Below are positions 24,991 to 35,800 of a stretch of 45,816 bases of DNA, in pieces. Origin of the DNA: Saccoglossus kowalevskii (Eukaryota > Hemichordata > Enteropneusta > Harrimaniidae); the NCBI RefSeq assembly GCF_000003605.2, contig NW_003136314.1, positions 1 through 45,816 of the forward strand. Direction: 5' to 3'. The position numbers were made by a program, and so were the translations under genes. The first letter of the stretch is position 1, and the number at the start of each line of letters is the position of its first letter. The notes beneath the pieces were generated by a model. The model ran no database searches. It saw only the letters and a list, made by a program, of their open reading frames with translations, and was not told the origin of the DNA.

Positions 24991-25050
24991 AGTCTATCTC
25001 TCTCGGAATGCTGGTTGAATGAAAAATAAATAGTTGTTACCCCGAGTCTA
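24955..25050. repeat. Cluster of single-base insertions
   Basis: Within 95 bp there are extra bases in CTGGGTTGAATG, AACCAAATAG, GAAAAATAAATAG, AGTTGTTACC and ACCCCGAGTC. The equivalent stretch at 7.15-7.24 kb has none of them. Insertions in short runs so close together suggest a sequencing or consensus problem more than evolution. Confidence 0.65.
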
Positions 25051-25093
25051 TCTCTCAAGGAATGCTGGTTGAATTAAAACCAATAGTCTTACC

Positions 25094-26098
25094 CCAGTCT
25101 CTCTCTCTCGGAATGCTGGTTAAATGAAAAACAATAATCTTACCCCAGTCTATCTCTCAAGGAATGCTGGATGAATGAAAACCAATAGTCTTACCCCAGT
25201 CTATCTCTCTCGGAATGCTGGATGAATGAAAACCAATAGTCTTACCCTAGTCTATCTCTCAAGGAATGCTGGATGAATGAAAACCAATTGTCTTACTCCA
25301 GTCTATCTGACTCGGAATGCTGGTTGAATGAAAACCAATAGTCTTACTCCAGTCTATCACTCAAGGAATGCTGGTTGAATGGAAACCAATAGTGTTACCC
25401 TGGTCTATCTCTCAAGGACTGCTGGTTGAATGAAAACCAATAGTCTTACCCCAGTCTATCTCTCAAGGAATGCTGGATGAATGAAAACCAATAGTCTTAC
25501 TCCAGTCTATCTCACTCGGAATGCTGAGTGAATGAAAACCAATAGTCTTACCCCAGTCTATCTCTCTCGGAATGCTGGATGAATGAAAACCAATAGTCTT
25601 ACCCTAGTCTATCTCTCAAGGAATGCTGGATGAATGAAAACCAATAGTCTTCCTCCAGTCTATCTGACTCGGAATGCTGGTTGAATGAAAACCAATAGTC
25701 TTACCCCAGTCTATCACTCAAGGAATGCTGGTTGAATGGAAACCAATAGTGTTACCCCGGTCTATCTCTCTCGGAATGCTGGTTGAATGAAAACCAATAG
25801 TCTTACCCGAGTCTATCTCTCAAGGACTGCTGGTTGAATGAAAACCAATAGTCTTACCCCAGTCTATCTCTCAAGGAATGCTGGATGAATGAAAACCAAA
25901 AGTCTTACTCCAGTCTATCTCACTCGAAATGCTGGTTGAATGAAAACCAATACTGTTACCTCAGTCTATCTCTCAAGGAATGCTGGTTGAATGAAAACCA
26001 ATAGTCTTACCCCAGTCTATCTCTCAAGGAATGCTGGTTGAATGAAAACCAATAGTCTTACCCCAGTCTATCTCTCAAGGAATGCTGGATGAATGAAA
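25094..26098. repeat. 1.0-kb segment, copy 2 of the 6.07-kb segment
   Basis: Aligned with 6,065-7,069 with no net indel, and with 40,783 onward at offset 15,689 (CTTCCTCCAG at 25,649 and 41,338). Right end is sharp: the last monomer switches from GGATGAATGAAAA to GCAATCATCTTACC, an H-type remainder, at about 26,098. Confidence 0.85.
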
Positions 26099-26140
26099 AG
26101 CAATCATCTTACCCCAATTTCTCTCTCTCGGAGTGCTGGT
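26087..26140. repeat. Chimeric monomer at a segment boundary
   Basis: GGATGAATGAAAA is joined to GCAATCATCTTACCCC with a TTCTCTCTCTC tail, then GGAGTGCTGGTTAAATG. An H body with no S in front marks the breakpoint ending the 25.1-26.1 kb copy. A similar fusion is at 5,330. Confidence 0.75.
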
Positions 26141-26544
26141 TAAATGAAAACCAATAATCGTACCCCAGTCTATCTCTCAAGGAATGCTGGATGAATGAAA
26201 ACCAATAGTCTTACTCCAGTCTATGTCACTCGGAATGCTGGCTGAATGAAAACCAATAGTCTTACCCCAGTCTATCTCTCAAGGAATGCTGGTTGAATGA
26301 AAACCAATAGTCTTACTGCAGTCTATCTCACTCGGAATGCTGGTTGAATGAAAAAACAATCATCTTACCCCAATCTCTCTCTCTCGGAATGCTGGTTAAA
26401 TGAAAAACAATAATCTTACCCCAGTCTATCTCTCAAGGAATGCTGGATGAATGAAAACCAATAGTCTTACTCCAGTCTATCTCACTCGGAATGCTGGTTG
26501 AATGAAAACCAATAGTGTTACCTCAGTCTATCTCTCAAGGGAAT

Positions 26545-26735
26545 GCTGGTTGAATGAAAATCAATAGTTTACGCCCAGTCCTATCTCTCTAATGAATGGT
26601 GGAAGGAAAAACAATAATATTACCCCAGCATTTCTTTCAAGGAAGGCTGGAGGAAGGAAAAACAATAGTATTACCCCAGCATTTCTTTCTCGGAAGGATG
26701 GATGAATGAAAACCAATAGTCTTACCCCAGTCTAT
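26545..26735. repeat. Diverged island 4 (GGAAGG type)
   Basis: A degenerate S-like monomer (AATAGTTTACGCCCAGTC) is followed by three units in which GGAATG becomes GGAAGG or lost, GAATGAAAA becomes GGAAGGAAAA, and the tail AGTCTATCTCTC becomes AGCATTTCTTTC. Adjacent monomers share the same changes, so this is a small local variant family found only here. Standard sequence resumes by about 26,735. The 2.5 kb either side (24,587-27,140) is the longest stretch without an intact S monomer. Confidence 0.78.
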
Positions 26736-28429
26736 CTTTCAAGGAATGCTGGATGAATGAAAACCAATAATCTTACCCCAGTCTATCTCTCAAGGAATGC
26801 TGGTGGAATGAAAACCAATAGTCTTACCCCAGTCTATCATTCAAGGAATGCTGGTTGAATGGAAACCAATAGTGTTACCCCAGTCTATCTCTCAAGGAAT
26901 GCTGGTTGAATGAAAACCAATAGTCTTACCCCAGTCAATCTCTCAAGGAATGCTGGATGAATGAAAACCAATAGTCTTACTCCAGTCTATCTCACTCGGA
27001 ATGCTGGTTGAATGAAAACCAATAGTGTTACCCCAGTCTATCTCTCAAGGAATGCTGGTTGAATGAAAACCAATAGTGTTACCCCAGTCTATCTCTCTCG
27101 GAATGCTGGTTGTATGAAAATAAATAGTGTTACGCCCAGCCTATCTCGGAATGCTGGTTCAATTAAAACCAATCATCTTACCCCAATCTGTCTCTCTCGG
27201 AATGCTGGTTAAATGAAAACCAATAATCTTACCCCAGGCTATCTCTCAAGGAATGCTGGATGAATGAAAACCAAAAGTCTTACTCCAGTCTATCTCACTC
27301 GGAATGCTGGTTGAATGAAAACCAATAGTCTTACCCCAGTCTATCTCTCAAGGAATGCTGGTTGAATGAAAACCAATAGTCTTACCCCAGTCTATCTCTC
27401 AAGGAATGCTGGATGAATGAAACCAATAGTCTTACTCCAGTCTATCTCACTCGGAATGCTGGTTGAATGAAAACCAATAGTGTTACCTCAGTCTATCTCT
27501 CAAGGAATGCTGGTTGAATGAAAACCAATAGTGATACCCCAGTCTATCTCTCTCGGAATGCTGGTTGAATGAAAATAAATAGTGTTACGCCCAGCCTATC
27601 TCGGAATGCTGCTTGAATGAAAACCAATCATCTTACCCCAATTTCTCTCTCTCGGAATGCTGGTTAAATGAAAACCAATAATCTTACCCCAGTCTATCTC
27701 TCAAGGAATACTGCATGAATGAAAACCAATAGTCTTACTCCAGTCTATGTCACTCGGTATGCTGGCTGAATGAAAACCAATAGTCTTACCCCAGTCTATC
27801 TCTCATGGAATGCTGGTTGAATGATAACCAATAGACTTACCCCAGTCTATCTCTCTCGGAATGCTGGTTGAATGAAAATCAATAGCGTTACCCCCAGTCT
27901 ATCTCGGAATGATAGTTGAATTAAAACCATTCATCTTACCCAATCTCTCTCTCTCTCGGAATGCTGGTTAAATAAAAAACAATATTCTTACCCCAGTCTA
28001 TCTCTCAAGGAATGCTGGATGAATGAAAACCAATAGTCTTACTCCAGTCTATCTCACTCGAAATGCTGGTTGAATGAAAACCAATAGTCTTACCCTAGTC
28101 TATCTCTCAAGGAATGCTGGATGAATGAAAACCAATAGTCTTACTCCAATCTCTCTCTCTCGGAATGCTGGTTAAATGAAAAACAATAGTCTTACCCCAA
28201 TCTCTCTCTCTCGGAATGCTGGTTAAATGAAAAACAATAATCTTACCCCAGTCTATCTCTCAAGGAATGCTGGATGAATGAAAACCAATAGTCTTACCCC
28301 AGTCTATCTCTCTCGGAATGCTGGATGAATGACAACCAATAGTCTTACCCTAGTCTATCTCTCAAGGAATGCTGGATGAATGAAAACCAATTGTCTTACT
28401 CCAGTCTATCTGACTCGGAATGCTGGTTG

Positions 28430-29275
28430 AATGAAAACCAATAGTCTTACCCCAGTCTATCACTCAAGGAATGCTGGATGAATGAAAACCAATAGTCGTA
28501 CTCCAGTCTATCTCACTCGGAATGCTGGTTGAATGAAAACCAATAGTCTTACCCCAGTCTATCTCTCAAGGAATGCTGGTTGAATGAAAACCAATAGTGT
28601 TACCTCAGTCTATCTCTCAAGGAATGCTGGTTGAATGAAAACCAATAGTGTTACCCCAGTCTATCTCTCTCGGAATGCTGGTTGAATGAAAATAAATAGT
28701 GTTACGCCCAGCCTATCTCGGAATGCTGCTTGAATGAAAACCAATCATCTTACCCCAATTTCTCTCTCTCGGAATGCTGGTTAAATGAAAACCAATAATC
28801 TTACCCCAGTCTATCTCTCAAGGAATGCTGGATGAATGAAAACCAATAGTCTTACTCCAGTCTATGTCACTCGGAATGCTGGCTGAATGAAAACCAATAG
28901 TCTTACCCCAGTCTATCTCTCAAGGAATGCTGGTTGAATGAAAACCAATAGTCTTACCCCAGTCTATCTCTCAAGGAATGCTGGTTGAATGAAAATCAAT
29001 AGCGTTACCCCCAGCCTATCTCGGAATGCTGGTTGAATTAAAACCAATCATCTTACCCCAATCTCTCTCTCTCGGAATGCTGGTTAAATGAAAAACAATA
29101 ATCTTACCCCAGTCTATCTCTCAAGGAATGCTGGCTGAAAGAAAACCAATAGTCTTACCCCAGTCTATCTCTCTCGGAATGCTGGATGAATGAAAACCAA
29201 TAGTCTTACCCTAGTCTATCTCTCAAGGAATGCTGGATGAATGAAAACCAATTGTCTTACTCCAGTCTATCTGAC
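28430..29275. repeat. Segment repeated at 31.37-32.22 kb
   Basis: Offset 2,940; GGCTGAAAG at 29,132 and 32,072, S tails 28,712/31,652 and 29,015/31,955. It is also related to the 15.97-16.73 kb segment, so three copies of this family A half-unit exist (12.2 kb holds a fourth GGCTGAAAG unit). Confidence 0.8.
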
Positions 29276-29987
29276 TCGGAATGCTGGTTGAATGAAAAAC
29301 CAATAGTCTTACCCCAGTCTATCACTCAAGGAATGCTGGTTGAATAGAAAACCAATAGTGTTACCCTGGTCTATCTCTCTCGGTATGCTGGTTGAATGAA
29401 AATAAATAGTGTTACGCCCAGCCTATCTCGGAATGCTGGTTGAATGAAAACCAATAATCTTACCCCAGTCTATCTCTCAAGGAATCCTGGATGAATGAAA
29501 ACCAATAGTCTTACCCCAGTCTATCTCTCTCGGAATGCTGGATGAATGAAAACCAATAGTCTTACCCTAGTCTATCTCTCAAGGAATGCTGGATGAATGA
29601 AAACCAATTGTCTTACTCCAGTCTATATGACACGGAATGCTGGTTGAATGAAAACCAATAGTCTTACCCCAGTCTATCACTCAAGGAATGCTGGTTGAAT
29701 GGAAACCAATAGTGTTACCCTGGTCTATCTCTCAAGGACTGCTGGTTGAATGAAAACCAATAGTCTTACCCCAGTCAATCTCTCAAGGAATGCTGGATGA
29801 ATGAAAACCAATAGTCTTACTCCAGTCTATCTCACTCGGAATGCTGGTTGAATGAAAACCAATAGTGTTACCCCAGTCTATCTCTCAAGGAATGCTGGTT
29901 GAATGAAAACCAATAGTGTTACCCCAGTCTATCTCTCTCGGAATGCTGGTTGTATGAAAATAAATAGTGTTACGCCCAGCCTATCTC

Positions 29988-31305
29988 GGAATGCTGGTTC
30001 AATTAAAACCAATCATCTTACCCCAATCTGTCTCTCTCGGAATGCTGGTTAAATGAAAACAAATAATCTTACCCCAGGCTATCTCTCAAGGAATGCTGGA
30101 TGAATGAAAACCAATAGTCTTACTCCAGTCTATCTCACTCGGAATGCTGGTTGAATGAAAACCAATAGTCTTACCCCAGTCTATCTCTCAAGGAATGCTG
30201 GTTGAATGAAAACCAATAGTCTTACCCCAGTCTATCTCTCAAGGAATGCTGGATGAATGAAAACCAACAGTCTTACTCCAGTCTATCTCAATCGGAATGC
30301 TGGTTGAATGAAAACCAATAGTGTTACCTCAGTCTATCTCTCAAGGAATGCTGGTTGAATGAAAACCAATAGTGTTACCCCAGTCTATCTCTCTCGGTAT
30401 GCTGGTTGAATGAAAATAAATAGTGTTACGCCCAGCCTATCTCGGAATGCTGCTTGAATGAAAACCAATCATCTTACCCCAATTTCTCTCTCTCGGAATG
30501 CTGGGTTAAACGAAAACCAATAATCTTACCCCAGTCTATCTCTCAAGGAATGCTGGATGAATGAAAACCAATAGTCTTACTCCAGTCTATGTCACTCGGA
30601 ATGCTGGCTGAATGAAAACCAATAGTCTTACCCCAGTCTATCTCTCAAGGAATGCTGGTTGAATGAAAACCAATAGTCTTACCCCAGTCTATCTCTCTCG
30701 GAATGCTGGTTGAATGAAAATCAATAGCGTTACCCCCAGCCTATCTCGGAATGCTGGTTGAATTAAAACCAATCATCTTACCCCAATCTCTCTCTCTCGG
30801 AATGCTGGTTAAATGAAAAACAATAATCTTACCCCAGTCCATCTCTCAAGGAATGCTGGATGAATGAAAACCAATAGTCTTACCCCAGTCTATCTCTCTC
30901 GGAATGCTGGATGAATGAAAACCAATAGTCTTACCCTAGTCTATCTCTCAAGGAATGCTGGATGAATGAAAACCAATTGTCTTACTCCAGTCTATCTGAC
31001 TCGGAATGCTGGTTGAATGAAAACCAATAGTCTTACACCAGTCTATCACTCAAGGAATGCTGGTTGAATGGAAACCAATAGTGTTACCCTGGTCTATCTC
31101 TCAAGGACTGCTGGTTGAATGAAAACCAATAGTCTTACCCCAGTCAATCTCTCAAGGAATGCTGGATGAATGAAAACCAATAGTCTTACTCCAGTCTATC
31201 TCACTCGGAATGCTGGTTGAATGAAAACCAATAGTGTTACCCCAGTCTATCTCTCTCGGAATGCTGGTTGTATGAAAATAAATAGTGTTACGCCCAGCCT
31301 ATCTC
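29988..31305. repeat. Family A higher-order repeat unit, 26 monomers, 1,318 bp
   Basis: Bounded by two GTAT-type S monomers (GGTTGTATG at 29,948 and 31,265). Inside, S monomers fall after 9, 15 and 26 units (intervals 456, 304, 558). Order: S-H-I, AATAGTC and AATAGTGTTACCTCAG units, S; H, I, GGCTGAATG, ordinary units, S with AATAGCG; H, I with ACAATAATC, CCCTAG unit, CAATTG/CTGACTC unit, CACTCAA unit, GAATGGAAACC/CCTGGTC unit, GGACTGCTGG unit, and the closing GTAT S. The extra base is in GGGTTAAACG near 30,505. Other copies of parts of this order are common, but the full unit is rarely repeated perfectly in tandem. Confidence 0.8.
31258..31305. repeat. Short 48-bp monomer class (S), example
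   Basis: The S class differs from the 51-bp form by two coupled changes: one extra base in the C run (TTACGCCC or TTACCCCC) and loss of four bases of the CT tail, so it ends CAGCCTATCTC. It usually carries AAAATAAATAG or AAAATCAATAG in place of AAAACCAATAG. About 80 copies are present. The tail CCTATCTC starts near 30, 639, 1146, 2928, 3435, 3740, 4654, 4855, 5871, 6022, 7804, 8158, 8614, 8967, 9323, 10135, 10438, 10894, 11197, 11858, 12110, 12925, 13380, 13681, 14597, 14798, 15258, 15817, 16171, 16474, 16828, 17180, 17585, 18043, 18346, 19211, 19667, 19963, 20571, 21436, 22302, 22758, 23060, 23874, 24587, 27140, 27595, 27898, 28712, 29015, 29422, 29980, 30436, 30740, 31298, 31652, 31955, 33226, 33427, 34548, 34749, 35817, 36018, 36782, 36983, 37898, 38201, 39323, 39882, 40083, 41962, 42878, 43691, 43837, 44242 and 44545. 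Degenerate copies lie near 3941, 16979, 26579 and 40540. Confidence 0.93.
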
Positions 31306-31356
31306 GGAATGCTGGTTCAATTAAAACCAATCATCTTACCCCAATCTGTCTCTCTC
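31306..31356. repeat. H-type monomer (CCAATCATC plus CT tail), example
   Basis: The H class normally follows an S monomer directly. It has TTCAATTAAAACC or TTGAATTAAAACC, then CCAATCATCTTACCCCAAT, then an uninterrupted CT tail of about 11 bases (variants CTGTCTCTCTC and TTCTCTCTCTC). The change of TAG to TCA after CCAA gives AACCAATCA, which fits the published NF-Y consensus RRCCAATSR, unlike the ordinary AACCAATAG. In the minority of cases without a preceding S (for example near 20,850, 26,087, 39,605 and 42,245) the monomer appears to be a crossover chimera. Confidence 0.9.
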
Positions 31357-31407
31357 GGAATGCTGGTTAAATGAAAACCAATAATCTTACCCCAGGCTAT
31401 CTCTCAA
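31357..31407. repeat. I-type monomer (TTAAATG...AATAATC), example
   Basis: The I class follows H almost without exception. It reads GGTTAAATGAAAA followed by CCAATAATC or ACAATAATC, so the stops at 12-14 and 26-28 become TAA. A common sub-variant ends TTACCCCAGGC before the tail; the family B version has TTACCACAGGC or TTATCCCAG. S, H and I together form a fixed 150-bp triad that marks the phase of the higher-order repeat. Confidence 0.9.
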
Positions 31408-32889
31408 GGAATGCTGGATGAATGAAAACCAATAGTCTTACTCCAGTCTATCTCACTCGGAATGCTGGTTGAATGAAAACCAATAGTCTTACCCCAGTCT
31501 ATCTCTCAAGGAATGCTGGTTGAATGAAAACCAATAGTGTTACCTCAGTCTATCTCTCAAGGAATGCTGGTTGAATGAAAACCAATAGTGTTACCCCAGT
31601 CTATCTCTCTCGGAATGCTGGTTGAATGAAAATAAATAGTGTTACGCCCAGCCTATCTCGGAATGCTGCTTGAATGAAAACCAATCATCTTACCCCAATT
31701 TCTCTCTCTCGGAATGCTGGTTAAATGAAAACCAATAATCTTACCCCAGTCTATCTCTCAAGGAATGCTGGATGAATGAAAACCAATAGTCTTACTCCAG
31801 TCTATGTCACTCGGAATGCTGGCTGAATGAAAACCAATAGTCTTACCCCAGTCTATCTCTCAAGGAATGCTGGTTGAATGAAAACCAATAGTCTTACCCC
31901 AGTCTATCTCTCAAGGAATGCTGGTTGAATGAAAATCAATAGCGTTACCCCCAGCCTATCTCGGAATGCTGGTTGAATTAAAACCAATCATCTTACCCCA
32001 ATCTCTCTCTCTCGGAATGCTGGTTAAATGAAAAACAATAATCTTACCCCAGTCTATCTCTCAAGGAATGCTGGCTGAAAGAAAACCAATAGTCTTACCC
32101 CAGTCTTTCTCTCTCGGAATGCTGGATGAATGAAAACCAATAGTCTTACCCTAGTCTATCTCTCAAGGAATGCTGGATGAATGAAAACCAATTGTCTTAC
32201 TCCAGTCTATCTGACTCGGAATGCTGGTTGAATGAAAACCAATAGTCTTACACCAGTCTATCACTCAAGGAATGCTGGTTGAATGGAAACCAATAGTGTT
32301 ACGCTGGTCTATCTCTCAAGGACTGCTGGTTGAATGAAAACCAATAGTCTTACCCCAGTCTATCTCTCAGGAATGCTGGATGAATGAAAACCAATAGTCT
32401 TACTCCAGTCTATCTCACTCGGAATGCTGGTTGAATGAAAACCAATAGTGTTACCCCAGTCTATCTCTCTCGGAATGCTGGTTGAATGAAAACCAATCAT
32501 ATTACCCCAATCTATCTCTCTCGGAATGCTGGTTAAATGAAAACCAATAATCTTACCCCAGTCTATCTCTCTCGGAATGCTGGATGAATGAAAACCAATA
32601 GTCTTACTCCAGTCTAACTCACTCGGAATGCTGGTTGAATGAAAACCAATAGTCTTACCCCAGACTATCTCTCAAGGAATGCTGGATGAATGAAAACCAA
32701 TAGTCTTACTCCAGTTTATCTCACTCGGAATGCTGGTTGAATGAAAACCAATAGTCTTACCCCAGTCTATCTCTCACGGAATGCTGGTTGAGTGAAAAAC
32801 AATAGTCTTACCCCAGTCTATCTCTCAAGGAATGCTGGATGAATGAAAACCAATAGTCTTACTCCAGTCTATCTCACTCGGAATGCTGG

Positions 32890-35800
32890 TTGAATGAAAA
32901 CCAATAGTCTTACCCCATTCTATCTCTCAAGGAATGCAGGTTGAATGAAAACCAATCAACTTACCCCAATTTCTCTCTCTCGGAATGCTGGTTAAATGAA
33001 AACCAATAATCTTACCACAGTCTATCTCTCAAGGAATGCTGGATGATTGAAAACCAATAGTCTTACTCCAGTCTATCTCACTCAGAATGCTGGTTGAATG
33101 AAAACCAATAGTCTTACCCCAGTCTATCTCTCAAGGAATGCTGGTTGAATGAAAACCAATAGTGTTATCCCAGTCTATCTCTCTCGGAATGCTGGTTGAA
33201 TGAAAATCAATAGTGTTACCCCCAGCCTATCTCGGAATGCTGGTTCAATTAAAACCAATCATCTTACCCCAATCTCTCTCTCTCGGAATGTTGGTTAAAT
33301 GAAAACCAATAATCTTACCACAGGCTATCTCTCAAGGAATGCTGGTTGAATGAAAACCAATAGTCTTACCCCAGTCTATCTCTCTTGGAATGCTGGTTGA
33401 ATAAAAATCAATAGTGTTACCCCCAGCCTATCTCGGAATGCTGGTTCAATTAAAACCAATCATCTTACCCCAATCTCTCTCTCTCTCAAAGTGCTGGATA
33501 AGTGAAAACCAATAATCATACCCCACGCTATCTCTCAGGGAGTGCTGGATGAATGAAAACCAATACTCATACTCCACTCTATCTCTCTCAGAGTGCTGGT
33601 TGAATGAAAACCAATAGTCTTACCCCACTCTATCTCTCAAGGAGTGCTGGTTGAATGAAAACCAATAGTCTTACCCCACTCTATCTGTCAAGGAGTGCTG
33701 GTTGAGTGAAAACCAATACTGATACCCAACTCTAACTCTCATGAAGTGCTGGTTGAGTGAAAACCAATAGTCATACACCACTCTATCTCTCAAAGAGTGC
33801 TGGGTGAGTGAAAATCAATAGTATTACCCCACTCTATCTCTCAAGGAATGCTGGTTGAGTGAAAATCAATAGTAATACCCCAGTCTATCTCTCAGGGAGT
33901 GCTGTTTATAGTGAAAACCAATACTGTTACCCCAGTCTATCTCCCTCGGAATGCTGGTTGAATGAAAACGAATCATATTACCCCATCTATCTCTCTCGGA
34001 ATGCTGGTTAAATGAAAACCAATAATCTTACCCCAGTCTATCTCTCTCGGAATGCTGGATGAATGAAAACCAATAGTCTTACTCCAGTCTAACTCACTCG
34101 GAATGCTGGTTGAATGAAAACCAATAGTCTTACCCCAGACTATCTCTCAAGGAATGCTGGATGAATGAAAACCAATAGTCTTACTCCAGTCTATCTCACT
34201 CGGAATGCTGGTTGAATGAAAACCAATAGTCTTACCCCATTCTATCTCTCAAGGAATGCTGGTTGAATGAAAACCAATCAACTTACCCCAATTTCTCTCT
34301 CTCGGAATGCTGGTTAAATGAAAACCAATAATCTTACCACAGTCTATCTCTCAAGGAATGCTGGATGATTGAAAACCAATAGTCTTACTCCAGTCTATCT
34401 CACTCAGAATGCTGGTTGAATGAAAACCAATAGTCTTACACCAGTATATCTCTCAAGGAATGCTGGTTGAATGAAAACCAATAGTGTTATCCCAGTCTAT
34501 CTCTCTCGGAATGCTGGTTGAATGAAAATCAATAGTGTTACCCCCAGCCTATCTCGGAATGCTGGTTCAATTAAAACCAATCATCTTACCCCAATCTCTC
34601 TCTCTCGGAATGTTGGTTAAATGAAAACCAATAATCTTACCACAGGCTATCTCTCAAGGAATGCTGGTTGAATGAAAACCAATAGTCTTACCCCAGTCTA
34701 TCTCTCTTGGAATGCTGGTTGAATAAAAATCAATAGTGTTACCCCCAGCCTATCTCGGAATGCTGGTTCAATTAAAACCAATCATCTTACCCCAATCTCT
34801 CGCTCTCGAAATGCTGGTTAAATGAAAACCAATAATCTTATCCCAGTCTATCTCTCAAGGTATGCTGGATGAATGAAAACCAATAGTCTTACTCCAGTCT
34901 ATCTCACTCGGAATGCTGGTTGAATGAAAACCAATAGTGTTACCCCAGTCTATCTCTCTCGGAATGCTGGTTGAATGAAAACCAATCATATTAACCCAAT
35001 CTATCTCTCTCGGAATGCTGGTTAAATGAAAACCAATAATCTTACCCCAGTCTATCTCTCTCGGAATGCTGGTTGAATGAAAACCAATAGTCTTACACCA
35101 GTCTATCTCACTCGGAATGCTGGATGAATGAAAACCAATAGTCTTACCCCAGACTATCTCTCAAGGAATGATGGATGAATGAAAACCAATAGTCTTACTC
35201 CAGTTTATCTCACTCGGAATGCTGGTTGAATGAAAACCAATAGTCTTACCCCAGTCTATCTCTCAAGGAATGCTGGTTGAGTGAAAAACAATAGTCTTAC
35301 CCCAGTCTATCTCTCAAGGAATGCTGGATGAATGAAAACCAATAGTCTTACTCCAGTCTATCTCACTCGGAATGCTGGTTGAATGAAAACCAATAGTCTT
35401 ACCCCATTCTATCTCTCAAGGAATGCTGGTTGAATGAAAACCAATCAACTTACCCCAGTCTATCTCTCTCGGAATGCTGGTTGAATGAAAACCAATAGTC
35501 TTACCCCATTCTATCTCTCAAGGAATGCTGGTTGAATGAAAACCAATCAACTTACCCCAATTTCTCTCTCTCGGAATGCTGGTTAAATGAAAACCAATAA
35601 TCTTACCACAGTCTATCTCTCAAGGAATGCTGGATGATTGAAAACCAATAGTCTTACTCCAGTCTATCTCACTCAGAATGCTGGTTGAATGAAAACCAAT
35701 AGTCTTACCCCAGTCTATCTCTCAAGGAATGCTGGTTGAATGAAAACCAATAGTGTTATCCCAGTCTATCTCTCTCGGAATGCTGGTTGAATGAAAATCA

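Noticed and set aside
31258-31305. AATAAA polyadenylation signals in S monomers
   Set aside because: AAAATAAATAG arises from one or two substitutions in AAAACCAATAG and recurs with the repeat; no transcription unit is visible for it to serve.
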